Shown here piece after piece: positions 23,471 through 36,800 of a stretch of DNA of 64,000 nucleotides (positions are counted from its first letter, which is position 1; each line of letters starts with the position of its first letter). Under the pieces are notes generated by a model. That model searched no databases. It saw only the letters and a list, made by a program, of their open reading frames with translations, and was not told where the DNA came from. Made by a program: the position numbers and the translations under genes. Source of the stretch: Tricholomella constricta (Eukaryota > Basidiomycota > Agaricomycetes > Agaricales > Lyophyllaceae); contig JAACJP010000014.1 in the NCBI GenBank assembly GCA_013368375.1, positions 124,001 to 188,000 of the forward strand, given 5' to 3'.

Positions 23471-24724
23471 CTACGAGATCCTCCAAATCGCGATCCCACA
23501 CCGATCCTCGTCAACCTCCTCCTTCACCTCCTTGCTTGTCCGCGTCCGCACAGCTGCAGCGACCAATAGTGTGATCGCGTTCCGCACCGCGTTCTTCTTT
23601 CGGAGCTCCTCTGCCCCACCTTCATCCTTGTCCTCATTACCTCCAGGAAAAATCACCCTCGCCCAATCCACAGATAGCTCCAGATACTCGAATAGTATAT
23701 CCACAACACCCTCAAACCGCCCGTCCTGGCTCCGTCTCTTCCCACCTGCCGCTCCCCCCTCATCCACAGGTAGTACAAGCTTCCACAATTGTTTAAGTGT
23801 CAATCCGTCCCACGCTACGAGAGGCGCGCCCACCCGTGCCGGAACCACTATTGCGGGACATCCATTACACAGGACGTAGTTTATCACGCTCTCCCCCGGC
23901 CGTGCACTTGTCGTCCACACCTTGCGATGCGGCTTCAGGCCGACGAGGAGGATGACCAGGCGCCGCGGGACTGGGGGCGCAGGCAATGGTGTCAACGTGG
24001 GCTCGGGCTCGGGTGTCCGCGAACGGTGGAACACGTTGGAGAGCGACAAAGACGGGCGGCTAGGCGAGGGCTTGCTGGGCTCCAATTCACATGGGGCCTG
24101 ATCCGGATAGGCGTCGCAGAGCGTGATGGTGAGCGCTGACTCTGCAAGCAGTGTTTCTCCGATTCGGTAGTCTCCTGTATATGTATAAGGGAAAGATCTG
24201 TCTGAGCTCAACGCTTGTGTGGGAAGGGGAATATATCGCACCGAGGAGAAAGGGTCCGTGGCAGAAAATGATATCAGGTTTCATGGTGCGGGGGATGATG
24301 GGCCGGCGCGCGCTCGCGAATAGATAAGGTGAAAACCAGCCCTTCTCCACTGCGAGGTAGTCCTTGACCGAAGAAAACAATGACACGTCCCTGACAGTCC
24401 GATGAAACGAAATCACAATCAAAGAGTTCAAAAAACGCAGACAGCATAAATAGAACAAGGCCGGACTCACTTATGTACCGAGCTGCGGTAAAAACCTAGT
24501 GCAGCATCATGTACAGTGTGCCTATGCTTAAGCGTGATCAGTAGCACCTTCACGCCCGTGGTTTCAAGGCGCTTTGAGTGGATGGGCAGGACACAATCGA
24601 GAGGCTTTTTGAAGACAAGGTCGTTCGCGACCGCTGAGCCAAGGTCGAGCCCAGTATTCAAACCGAACTCTACGAGGATACTATCACCAAAAGAAGTGAC
24701 GACTACATCAGAAACCGGGCCCAT
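23471..24724 (-). CDS. Conserved-looking unknown protein, 368 aa
   Basis: Exons 24471-24724, 24242-24390 and 23471-24174 join in phase (introns 80 and 67 nt). The protein starts MGPVSDVVVTSFGDSILVEF. The ordered N-terminal half contains GVKVLLITLKHRHTVHDAAL, DYLAVEKGWFSPYLFASARR and IIFCHGPFLLGDYRIGETLL. After a Ser/Pro linker comes a second ordered part (VILLVGLKPHRKVWTTSARP, then GCPAIVVPARVGAPLVAWDG) and a C-terminal helical region. No transmembrane helix or signal peptide. I do not recognise the family; the alternating hydrophobic pattern suggests a beta-rich fold. Its ATG lies only 45 bp after the stop of the upstream gene on the same strand. Confidence 0.8.
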
Positions 24725-24769
24725 CCTATGTGTAGGAGTGTCAACGAAGATGATTCATTTTGGCTGAGT

Positions 24770-26015
24770 TCATGGAAGAGAGGGTAGGTCGTTACGGGCT
24801 CGGCTACAAACCGAAGTACGAGGGCGAGAAGCCAAGATTGGCACGGGAATGAATTAATCGGGAGACGCACACTGGAGCAGCAACGGCCGCCATTCCTCCC
24901 TACACAGATGACACAAGGAGACCAATGCGATGTGACCATTGTCGAATAAAGCACGATATTTGAGAGATAGGCGCGATATCACAGTAAAACAAGAACAATA
25001 AGACATTGTTTCAGTTGATCATTCGTATGAAGGGGGTAAGAAGTGGAGAGCAGTGAGGAACGACATGACGAAAGCACTCACCGTCGCCAGAATCACGGTG
25101 TGCACAGCCAGATCCCTGAACCGTATGCATGGGAGTAATAAAGGTGAGGAATCACCCCACTGGTTATATCCGAATCGGAGACAACACCACCACGAGCGCA
25201 TTCCACATTACAATAAAAGGTAGACGGTGGGGGGTGGCCATGTTCCATGTTCAAATGATATTCGATCAAGAAAAATATGTTAGGTGATGTCGAGGCGATT
25301 AAGAGTTGGCGTGACCAGGTCAACGAGATTCAGAGACAAGCGATTCGGGAAGATGACTTACGGGGGAAAGACAGACTACACTGGTGCCCGCCGCGCGCAG
25401 GGTTTCATAGGAAGACATCATGATCCTTCCAGTCACGGTCTGCATGGGAGTATCAGCTCCTGGTAGTTTAGAAACAACCGCGATCTCTTGTGGAGGATAA
25501 TCACGGAATTGAACTCGAGGCACTCGTCAAGACCTGATGCTGGTCACCGGTCATGACTCAAGTGGTGGCGGGAATGCAGGTGTTGAAGAAGAATGGTACC
25601 GAATACGTACCCCAACTAGTTTGCGAACGATCCATGGTGCTGACTGCTCCGTTTCAACGGGTTCGGAGTTAATTGATGACGGATCCACAGGACCCAGAAC
25701 AGAAATAGCTATAGGCTGTTTGTTGTCAGGCATGATGAGAACAGCAGATTTAGCGACGTAGATCTCAGTGGAAGTATAGATCGTCTACAGGAGCGATGTT
25801 TTGTTTCCAAAGACATCAAGGTTGTGAGACACTGCTACCGTGGCGGTGAAAGACAAAAATAGATGTTACCTATTTTCAGTCTCAGCGCTGATTGAGGAAT
25901 TTCGGACAACATCTGCTTTGATTCTAACTCCTAACCGATTGACACGAAGGCTCGTTGAGGCCCTCACAAACACACGCTCCACCACCCTCGGAGCGCGCTG
26001 GCCAATCGCACTCAT
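24770..26015 (-). CDS. Partly resolved gene with mitochondrial-type presequence
   Basis: Exon-like blocks on the minus strand point to one gene. The 5' block 25870-26015 starts MSAIGQRAPRVVERVFVRAS and is Arg/Ser-rich with no acidic residue early, like a mitochondrial presequence, ending at a GTAACA donor. Blocks near 25620-25780 (IYVAKSAVLIMPDNKQPIAI, QSAPWIVRKLVG) and 25367-25512 (FRDYPPQEIAVVSKLPGADT, MSSYETLRAAG) follow. Three 3' exons are firm: 25082-25115, 24871-24899 and 24770-24803, which join to DLAVHTVILATGGMAAVAAP and the ending VRARNDLPSLP. Junctions among the first blocks do not all agree in phase, so one or two exons are mis-set or missing, and two genes cannot be excluded. Family not recognised. 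Confidence 0.45.
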
Positions 26016-26171
26016 ACCGATATTCCCTGCCTCCGGCTAAGAGCATTAAATAAAACTCTTCTGAACGAATCCGACATCCACGCAACAAAGGACGTTGAAG
26101 ATCCCATTCTCCCGATCAATTGGCGAGGGCTCGTTGAGGCCGTCGATGACTACGGGCGCACACCAATACAT

Positions 26172-28073
<1,902 letters not shown>

Positions 28074-29645
28074 TTTTTTAATCAAATGAAGGGATGGAAG
28101 ATGGGCGAAGGAGAGGATGGGTGCACAAATTTTGATCGAACGTTTTTTATTTTACCACACACGTGACTGGACCCATCTCCGAGTCCCGATGGAACACTTT
28201 TCTCCACCTATGGACAATTTCCAAGTTTGTTCTCGACGTTGATGTCGCAGAGTTCGATCCAGTCTCCAGGAAAATGTCGAATATCAGAAATTCTCCAGTA
28301 CTCTTGCGATGTTGATACCTCCGGGAAAACCCCAGAGGTCCAATGTTTTCCCATTCCTCGAATCTTCAGAATGTGAGTGGCTTGTTGGCTTGCGCGTTCG
28401 ACAACTTAAGCTTGGCTCAGCTGCCATGGTCGACCAACTGTCGAAATTACGAAGTTAGTTAATGTCAATATGATCACTGGCGAGGTCGAAGTACCTGCGG
28501 ATTCTCGGTATGTGACTGCAAGCTCGTCTACGCCTGATATTCAAACTATCGCTAGTGATATCCCTGTTGAAGGCAAACCATGGCGAAAGATCACTCGTTA
28601 TAACCGTGATCTAAGGACTGGATTGAACAACAAAGATTAATGATATATTATCCCAAATTGTACTTGCAAAAGGCGAGTAAACGCCGGAATTGTGCACCTT
28701 CATCTATATGCAGCCCGCTTGGACATCCATGATGGGAACGACCAGGTACGTTTGACCATTCAGTTCATGATCGCACGCTGAAGTTCGTCACGAGATGGAT
28801 CTGGCACTTGTCCGCTCTCATCAAGTTCACTGTGAGAGTGTTTGTGTGTGTGTGTTGAACGCCGTAACCTCCATCGTCTGGTACGATCATCATTTTCAGA
28901 ATCGTGTTGGCTCGCTACCAGTATCACTCGTAAAATGCCTCAAATCATCAGGCGAATCATGCCCACCTATGTTTGATGGGTCTGCCTCTGGTAGACCAGC
29001 CACTCTACTCTTCATGATACAGCCAAACGCTCGATGCATCTCGGACCTTGTCTGACTACCCTTTCTGGTGTTTTCTACGCGATGCGCTTGGACCTGAACA
29101 CATGGGACCGCGGTGTTCATGCAGTATTTGACTTGTCGGCTGGATCAGAATAGGTTCAGTAGCACCAAAGGCACTTTGTCCCTACTGTCCGGAACCTGAT
29201 CGGACCTTCGGAACGGACATAAATACAATGAAACTTCGCAGCACAAAGTTTACCAGAGATGCCTTCTCCAATCAACCCTCTTGATGTGCGTCACAACCTA
29301 GAAGCGATGTAAGCAAAGCACCTTTAGCTTCATGCCGGCGGTTGGGGGCGGGGAGTTGAAAGATTAGTTGGAGACATTCCACAGATCTCGTTTTGATCAA
29401 GGATCAGTTCGCCATCAAGATTCAATATACGTTCGCTTATTGGACGAACCTCATCATGCCCCTCACCAGTGTACAGCCTGTTGTCTTGAGGGTTGAACTT
29501 GGATCTTTTTATAGTCGTCAAGTTTTAGTCTCTCCTTCACGACTTGTTGATCAAACTACAAGCGAGTGACCGCATCCATTGCCTCAGCTACAGTGAACTC
29601 TCCCCCTCGCATTGCTTCATGCATGATCTGCACTGCCAATCCATC
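28074..29645. other. Intergenic between divergent genes
   Basis: 1.57 kb between the SAH1 start (minus) and the next start (plus). It must contain both promoters. A short TG repeat is present (listed). A 63-codon minus frame at 29330-29521 could not be supported as a gene. Confidence 0.4.
28843..28855. repeat. TG dinucleotide microsatellite
   Basis: An uninterrupted alternating TG run of 13 bases in intergenic DNA. Short and probably polymorphic. Confidence 0.6.
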
Positions 29646-31082
29646 ATGCCGGCAGAGTTCAGCTGGCTACCGTCGAGTTCCTTGGACGAGACTCCTTGTA
29701 TTAAAGAGGAGACCACGGAACCCGTTCTCTCATCGATACCCCCCTCTGATACATCCTCCTCCATTAATTGGCTATATCATCGCCGCCACTCAACAGTGTT
29801 CTCGGCCTGCACTCAACGTGTACGACTCTACCCTTTTCTAAATCAAAACTCTCCTCCCTATTCAGAAATTGACGGCATAATGTCAAGCACTTCGTCCTCT
29901 GGAACTTGGTCTCATTCGGGAACGCGTGGTGGGAGATCCCATCCCCCTGGTCTTCGAAATGGCCAGACCATAGCCCCAAGAACCGGTGTAATGTACTCTT
30001 CAGGTTCCCATTTTGTGCCTGTAAGGACTAGCCTATTCACCTCAAATGAAGTAAAACTAACGTTTTCTCGTCAGAATCAATATGATGCCCCCCTGGCAGA
30101 TATGCGACCAGGCTCTTCGAGTTCCAGGCATAGCTCCAGCCTCAGTGGAGCCATAGGTGAACCCATGTCGTCACATCCGCGCCAGAGTCACTCCCCGCCA
30201 ATTCGGAGCGAGAGCTCGTATGCCGCCACGGGCCCACATCCCCAACAACCATTAATGCAGCAAAGCCCTGCCTATCCAGGCGTAGGAAACGTGGTATTCG
30301 GACCACAACCACCTACTAACTCTTATGAGTTCCTGATGACGAACCGCAACACTTCTCCTGATTCCAATTCATCAGGGTCATCGACCTTCAACGATCCCAT
30401 GTTCAATGGCGGTCAATACTCTTTGCATCCCAATTCATCGCACGGGGCTGGTTTCCCTGTGGACCCTTATCAATTACACCCTTCCTCCCCCACGAACGAC
30501 GAGCGGCTGAAAAGCGAGATTAATCAACTTCGCCAACGGGTCCATGACCTTGAGGCCGAACGCGCCAGGAATTACGCTGCCCTGGGGGCGCGCGAGACTT
30601 CCACAGTCTATGGTCACGGCGGTCTCGCTACGCCACCACCATCGGCCTCCTTTGTCGCATCCTGGAAAGCACGGACCGACAGCCGGAAGCGAGTCTTCTG
30701 TGCGCTCAACAGGGCTGGGAACGCGCTGTGCGCATGGCATGATTCTCGCCGAGAACGACGCGCGCATCCGCCACGAAATGCTCCGCCAGGGTATCTGAAC
30801 TGTGGATGCACACACGAGGAGGCCCTCTTCGAGGAGAGTCTTGCTCGCCACAATGTCGGGAGCTATCACCCTGGAGAAAACGTCAGGATGGATCCTGCGC
30901 TGCGGAACCCCTTGTTGAAGCTGCTGCAGCATCGATATGGGTACCAGGACGGCGACTTCGAACGTAATCCAATTACTGGTGATTGGGTCGAAGGAGAAGG
31001 CGCTGCATACTGGGAACAGCAGGCGCAGGCTCATGTTAGCGGCTCGAGCTCTCGACGCCGGGTCGACACAGACCGCCACTAA
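29646..31082 (+). CDS. Unknown Ser-rich coiled-coil protein, 444 aa
   Basis: Exons 29646-29817, 29866-30020 and 30075-31082. The two introns (48 and 54 nt) are multiples of three with no stop, so unspliced RNA would also read through; both have good acceptors and CTAA branch-like sites. The N-terminal two thirds are Ser/Pro/His-rich and disordered. A coiled coil (LKSEINQLRQRVHDLEAERA) precedes a basic, apparently ordered C-terminal domain with FCALNRAGNALCAWHDSRRE, a Cys pair in GYLNCGCTHEEALFEESLAR and LRNPLLKLLQHRYGYQDGDF. The pattern suggests a basidiomycete-type regulatory or DNA/RNA-associated protein, but I cannot name a function. ATG 29646 is the first Met before the conserved-looking sequence. 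Confidence 0.8.
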   Translation: MPAEFSWLPSSSLDETPCIKEETTEPVLSSIPPSDTSSSINWLYHRRHSTVFSACTQRVRLYPFLNQNSPPYSEIDGIMSSTSSSGTWSHSGTRGGRSHPPGLRNGQTIAPRTGVMYSSGSHFVPVRTSLFTSNEVKLTFSRQNQYDAPLADMRPGSSSSRHSSSLSGAIGEPMSSHPRQSHSPPIRSESSYAATGPHPQQPLMQQSPAYPGVGNVVFGPQPPTNSYEFLMTNRNTSPDSNSSGSSTFNDPMFNGGQYSLHPNSSHGAGFPVDPYQLHPSSPTNDERLKSEINQLRQRVHDLEAERARNYAALGARETSTVYGHGGLATPPPSASFVASWKARTDSRKRVFCALNRAGNALCAWHDSRRERRAHPPRNAPPGYLNCGCTHEEALFEESLARHNVGSYHPGENVRMDPALRNPLLKLLQHRYGYQDGDFERNPITGDWVEGEGAAYWEQQAQAHVSGSSSRRRVDTDRH

Positions 31083-31604
31083 TTCTCCTTTCATTTCTTC
31101 TTAACTGTCATCATTATTTATTTTCTCACTTCATCCTCTCGTTTCATTTTACCCCGCTCATTGCACAGATGTGTTCATCACAGTCATTTCATATGCCATC
31201 GTCCCTTTATTCTATTCATCCACCTAATTTTTTTCCGGAAAGTTAGCCTACATCTCACCTTCACCTCATGGCCAGGATTATAGTTTTGTATCAACAGCAC
31301 CCACGCCCCTTTACGACGGCCCATCTATATTTTTAAAAACATATTCTGTAGTCAGACGTGTGTATTGCTAGTTGCCTGCCGCTCGCTGTTCGTAAATTAT
31401 TTCCATATGGTTCCTTTGTTCCACACCAGACTCAAAACGCGCTCCCTTCGAAATTATACCTTAGGGTAACGTTGGTGCGCTGGGAGCTCAGTTGGTCACG
31501 AAAGCCCTGCGGACGATCTCACGAGAAGCAGATGGTCAATCGTTACATACATATCGCCCGAGTACGGGACTTGTTCGCCTTAGGTTCGCCATCTCCTGAG
31601 TGTG
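31083..31604. other. Convergent 3' flanks
   Basis: 522 bp between the stop of the plus-strand unknown and the stop of the first GST (minus). T- and C-rich, consistent with 3' UTRs. No gene seen. Confidence 0.4.
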
Positions 31605-32690
31605 CTATATCTTCGCATAGGCATAGGTTCCGCCCTTCTCGATTGCCTGGGAATGTGATGAAAAGAAATTGCCGAACGGAGTAATTTTATACCTTACCCG
31701 CTTATACGCAGGGCTACAGCGTCATATAAATGAGTGAATGAGATAGATGCAGGCCAAGAACAAAACGAGGCTTACCGGCTTTGCACTTGGTTAACGAATT
31801 CAACCACCTTTGGCGTCGCCAAGTCTGGTGCCGAAGTGACGATGCGTTCCATGGGGAAGGCCATTTGGAAGTCCGCAGCCTACATGCGCAATGTGTTCAG
31901 AGATTATACTGTAGGTGATATGGAGCCCTGAAAAGCCTTACGGTAGGATGATCTCCGCCGGCGAACCAGCCTGTCTTCACAGTACCGGCGAGGTGTTCCT
32001 CAATCTGGAAGAACCTTTTATTCTAGATAAATTCACACACACGCATGGCCAGGACCCACAAAAGCAAAATGTTTCTTGAGTTCCGGTTGCAGAATATGCT
32101 TTTTGAGGTTGGTAAGCTTGGCTATGGGTCGAATTAACAACGGTGTCTTTTGGGGAATAACGTCGTAGGTGACCCTCTGGACCCAAAGAGGCATCAACGA
32201 GCCTTCTGCATAGTGTAAAACTATGAAATAAACTTCCAATATGGATAGTTCATAAGAAAGGCAACATACAGTACAGATTGTGGAGGTAGCCAGGGCCCGA
32301 AGTCGGTGCTTGGAATTTGCCACTCCCGTACTTGGAGATCAGGTATTCTGATGAGTAGTGAATGAGCCATCTGAAGATTGAGCTAACGACTACCAAATGG
32401 AAATGTTCACGAACCTATGATAGCGCCACTCTCCGCAAGAGTGATAGAATCGTCTGTGATGGCCGGCGACTTCCCAAGAGGGCTCACCTCGAGCAATTCT
32501 TTCGGAGCGCGGAAGTCAGCTGCGCGTTTATATTGCTTGACCTGGTATGGGACCTCCAGTTCCTCCTGTAGAGCGTTATGGACAGTCAGTCCAGATCTAC
32601 GAACATTGAATGGATGCGAATACTGGGCCTCACCAACAACCAGAGAATCCGCTGTGAGCGGGAATTATTGAGATGATGGACAGTTATCAT
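31605..32690 (-). CDS. Glutathione S-transferase, GTT1-like, copy A
   Basis: Conjugates glutathione to electrophiles in the cytosol or at ER membranes. Eight exons (32634-32690, 32415-32565, 32270-32347, 32060-32220, 31942-32004, 31776-31879, 31698-31713, 31605-31646) give 223 residues. The N-terminal thioredoxin-fold part is HHLNNSRSQRILWLLEELEV, LLEVSPLGKSPAIT and LAESGAI (glutathione-binding Glu-Ser). The C-terminal helical part has LHYAEGSLMPL, TGWFAGG and ADFQMAFPMERIV, ending RPAYKRAIEKGGTYAYAKI. The pattern matches yeast Gtt1-type enzymes. The exon pattern is the same as in copy B at 33036-34103, with one exon two codons shorter, so the two are tandem duplicates. All splice sites are canonical and the copy looks functional. 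Confidence 0.92.
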
Positions 32691-33035
32691 TAAGCAAGTC
32701 AGCAAAGGTGGAGAGTTGCCTTAAAATGTGTGAACGCCTTGCTGAAGTCGTCTTTCATAACTTATACTCAAGACGTGACAACGACCGATTAGTCAAGAGC
32801 CGTGCAGCCGCCTTGTTGATCCGCCTTGACGATAAAGGTACAAGTTCAGATTGTCTGCGGCGTAGCTTGGACAGATGCCAAGCACAGGCCTTGCTTTAAC
32901 TGCTAAGTAGCATCTCGCGTAGCGATATTGCGGAGCCTCTCAGCGGGAAAACCATTACAAGACAGTTGTAATCTATAATCAAGGAAGTAGAATTGCTCTT
33001 GTGAAACAACGTTTCTTTGTGACCCATTGAGGGTG
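32691..33035. other. Spacer between the two GST copies
   Basis: 345 bp between the copy A ATG and the copy B stop. It should contain the copy A promoter and the copy B 3' UTR. Nothing else recognised. Confidence 0.4.
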
Positions 33036-34103
33036 CTACATCTTCGCGTATGCGTACTGTCCGCCCTTCTCGATTGCCTTTAATGAAATAGTTTGTGAGA
33101 AAAGTTTCACAGCGCAATAATTCCCACTTTACCCGTTTATAGGCAGGCCTAAAATCGAAAGAGATCAGCGGATGAAAAATATGTCGAGTCAAACAAGAGG
33201 ATGTTCTTACCGGCTTTGTACTCGGTCGACGTATTCAATCATCTTTGGAGTCGCCATGTCTGGCGCTGCAGTGACGATGCCTTCTAATGGAAAAGCCATC
33301 TGGAAATCTGCTGCCTAAACACAAGATGTTAACAAAATATGTTATCAGCGGGGCAGGAAATCTTACCGTGGGTTCTTCGCCGTCGGCGAACCAGCCTGTC
33401 TTTACCGTCCCAAGGTGGCTCTCGATCTATATTTATTCATTTTTAGACATCTGGAGAATGCGCATTATCCACACTCACCAGCGCAAAATGTTTTTCAAAT
33501 TCGGGGAGTAGCAGTTGCTTGTTGAGGTTGTTGAATATTAGATTAGCCAGAGGTCGAATCAAGAAGGGCGTCTTTTGAGGAACAATATTAAAGATGATCT
33601 TTTGGACCAAAAGAGGCATCAATGAGCCTTCCGCATAGTGCGAATCTGTTAAGGTATGAGCGTCGGATCAAATAACTCGGAAAGATGGCGCGACATACAG
33701 TACAGGTTTTGAAGGTAGCCAGGACCCGAAGCTGGCGCTTGGAATTTGCCATTGCCATACTTCGAGATCAGATATTCTGCAAAATAGACGACAAGTCAGG
33801 ATTGAGCCACGAATCTAGGAAATGAGGATAAACAGACCCACAATAGCGCCACTCTCTGCTAGAGTGACAGAACCGTCTGATATTACAGGTGATTTCCCGA
33901 GAGGGCTGATCTCAAGCAGCTCTTTTGGGGCGCGTTGTTCGGCTGTGCGTTCGTACCGCTTAATCTCGTATGGGACCTCTAATTCCTCCTATAAAACATG
34001 ACCGGTGTCAGAAGCCTTGGCAATTGATCTGCTAAGTAGGTCACACCAGAAGCCACAGAATTCGCTGAGAGCGGGAATTGTTGAGATGGTGTACTGTGAT
34101 CAT
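33036..34103 (-). CDS. Glutathione S-transferase, GTT1-like, copy B
   Basis: Tandem paralogue of copy A. Exons 34047-34103, 33838-33988, 33699-33776, 33479-33645, 33367-33426, 33211-33314, 33133-33148 and 33036-33077 give 224 residues. Landmarks: MITVHHLNNSRSQRILWLL, EELEVPYEIKRYERTAEQRA, LGKSPVIS, LAESGAIVEYLISKYG, YYSHYAEGSLMPL, TGWFADGEEPT, ADFQMAFPLEGIVT, ending RPAYKRAIEKGGQYAYAKM. A 16-nt exon encodes the RPAYKR block in both copies. It shares a 239-bp divergent promoter with the karyogamy-type gene on the plus strand. Substrate specificity cannot be read from sequence. Confidence 0.93.
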
Positions 34104-34342
34104 GGCGGGCAGAGTCAGAGTGCAAATGGAGGTCTTGCAAGGAACGTCGTCGTTAATAAAGCTCAGGAGCTCCTGTCCACACGTGAAAATATCGGATTGG
34201 CCAGTAACCGTGAAAGTTGGTAAGAACCGGTTCACTCCCGTGCAGCTCAGTCATTGAGGTTGCAGGGGAAGAGGAGTTCGGCAATTCCCGCATGACGACG
34301 CTGCTAACCACCAACGCAACGGATTTCACTGCCACTTTACTT
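34104..34342. promoter_or_regulatory. Divergent promoter, GST copy B / Tht1-like gene
   Basis: Only 239 bp separate the two opposed start codons, so this must contain both promoters. No clear TATA box was picked out. Confidence 0.5.
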
Positions 34343-36800
34343 ATGCGCGTCCTGACGTTTATACTTTTCTTTCAATTGACGCCTTGTTGCTGGGCAGCCT
34401 TCTGGTCGCGGGATCTTAAGAAAGCCACGAATCCATCGCAGCTGGCGTTGTCTGTCAATGGAGCTACAGGTTCTACATCTTCGCGTCGTCAACCATTATC
34501 GATCATTGACCCCCTTTATAGATGCTGTGCTGACGGCGGAGGAGATAGATGCACTCCAATTGAATCGAGGTCATCCAATGAAGCATCCCAACCGTCTCCT
34601 TACAGAATTGACATTCTACAGAGGCCTTGGATGGTTATGCTCGCAGACCTGACTGCTTCCGAACTGCTGCTGGACTCATCCGTTCTCATTGCGCACAGCT
34701 GGATATGCATGAAAACGAGCGTGTCAATGGTAGAAATTGAAATCTACACTCCATGGCTCAGGACCTCTTTAATCCTCTTGTAGCTGCTATCTCCATGACG
34801 CTCTGTGAACTAGCGACAGCCAAACACCATTCTATTCCTCTGGAATGTGTCCCATTCTCCCTCAACTCCGATTTCCTACAGACCTCTCCTCGGCAAGGTG
34901 AATGTGTGGAGTAAGCCGAGCCAAACTATCGAGAGAGATGCAATTCTCTGATGGCGAACAGCGCTTTATCTCGAAGCGCTCAGTTCTGGTCAAGCTACTC
35001 CGGTTATCTTCGAGAAGTTCGTGCGTACTTTGTTTCAAAAATTTGAATCATACGCCGTCTCACTGCATGCGTATAGCCCAACTCTGTTTTGCTTTTCGTC
35101 GCTGGCACGACATAGGTGGCCTTTGAGATTCCGTGACTACCATCTCAACTCATATTACCTCAGACACAGCTCGCGATATATATAGGAATGCAACACTTGA
35201 TCAAGCGACCTTCCTTCGCCATCTTATGGCCCGAGGAAAAGCTGCAGAGCTCAATCACCGCTCTTGGGAAAATCGTCTTACCGTGCGTCATTGTTTATCT
35301 GTCCGCTTAGGAACATGATATTTAGATTATATACCCCTCTCAGGAGTTGCAAAAAGCTGTCTCTTATATACACCTCGCAACCAGCAGCATCGACTCTAGC
35401 CTGAGTCATTTTAACATCCGTTTAATTGCCAGCTTTGATGAAGTCAGTCAGAGGTTTACTTGCCATGGTTGCTCACCAACCGAGCCTACAGGCGTTGCAT
35501 ATGTTCAGGGATGCAGTATCGGATCATCAAACGCAAGAAGAACAACGTGAACTGGGTCTCGTTCTTAAAGTGCGACTTGCCGCAGCAATGACAGAATCCT
35601 TTGTCTTATATCTCTGCCTCCTCACCTTAGACATCTCGTGCGCTCGAAAACCTCTATCAACACGTATGAACCCACTTGTTTCCTTCTCAGTGGCACCTTT
35701 TTCACGCGACTCATTGACAGCATGCTGAAGAACTTCGTGCCATGGTTCCATCTCTGGAGACATCTCTTATAAAACATACAGACATCATTCTCGCCAATTT
35801 CAATGCCGAAACGCAAACGTCTCTCGACATCACTGTGACCTTTATTCCAACTATTGTTCTTCTCCATCTAACATTGTTATCTATCCCTAGAACCAGATTC
35901 AAGAACGATGGGTGTCGTTTGAGAGTGGAATCGAAAGCCTGACCCAGGTGAGTTGTTACATCTGTTGATGGATTTATCGAGTCATGCACAAACATATCGT
36001 AGTCCATCATTTTGTTGTCTGCGACGGCTTCGGAAGTCGCTCACAACTTCGAAGGTTCCATCCGTCAGGCACAGATTCTTAATCAAACGCAATTCGAGGC
36101 ATCCCTTTCTGCGACTCATCTCATGGCCACGCTCTCGAACTTAACGACAACAACTCATGCGGAGCTTGCGAAAATCAACAACGCTTCCGACGCATTAATC
36201 CAGCGAACATTCCTATACGCGGAATCCTCAAAATCCTCCTGGATTATTTGGAGTTTTATGAGAGTATTTGGGACTATTTTACGAGGTCAGTCGTGTTCTT
36301 TGGACTTGGAATTCGCAGTTGACTGAAAGCCATTAGTTGATGCAACATCGCTGGAGTACATCAGTCATCTCACCACCTTCCGCATTTTCCTCTTCGCTCT
36401 CAAACTAGCAAGTGCTTTCTTGCGAAGTATATTTTCTGGACTCATGGTGCGTCGAGTGACGAAGATGAAGCACGTCGTTGCTATAATGGCGCTTAAATGG
36501 CTCGTATCCCAACAGACAATGTGCATACTCGTACTCTCTTTGAGGAGATATCTCGCTCCGAGCTTGGCCATCTCTGACTTGCCGTATGTTCTGAGAACAT
36601 TTATCTTCGCATCTCTACCTGAGATTTTTGCTAATATTACCTTGATCTTCTCATTCAGCCCATCAACCCCAATGCAGCCTAGCTTCTATCAGTACCATCC
36701 TTCGGCGACTTTCACTCGCGAGTCTCGTCTCCCTCGCCGACTTCTCTATGGTCCTCGTGTCTCTCGTATACCAGAGCGTCTCTGTCGCCCGATGCAGTGA
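34343..36800 (+). CDS. Nuclear fusion protein, Tht1/Kar5-like
   Basis: ER/nuclear-envelope protein needed for nuclear fusion in yeasts (Kar5, Tht1). Sixteen exons join in phase to 536 residues, from 34343-34469, 34522-34569, 34622-34729 and 34784-34910 through 36003-36285, 36337-36446, 36516-36583 and 36659-36800; middle exons run 34962-35947. A signal peptide (MRVLTFILFFQLTPCCWAAF) is followed by the family's Cys-rich lumenal block: DCFRTAAGLIRSHCAQLDMH, AISMTLCELATAKHHSIPLE and FWSSYSGYLREV with CFAFRRWHDID. A long helical stretch then leads to hydrophobic C-terminal segments (TFRIFLFALKLASAF and TMCILVLSLRRYLA). The first donor (GTTCTA) and the last two junctions are the weakest. In a dikaryotic mushroom it would be expected to act at basidial karyogamy. 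Confidence 0.85.

Noticed and set aside
29330..29521. Minus-strand 63-codon frame with ATG and stop
   Set aside because: Looks faintly protein-like, but there is no family match, promoter signal or further exon.
34041..34235. Longer N-terminus for GST copy B from an upstream start
   Set aside because: The start at 34103 matches copy A exactly and begins at the usual beta-strand; upstream sequence belongs to the divergent promoter.
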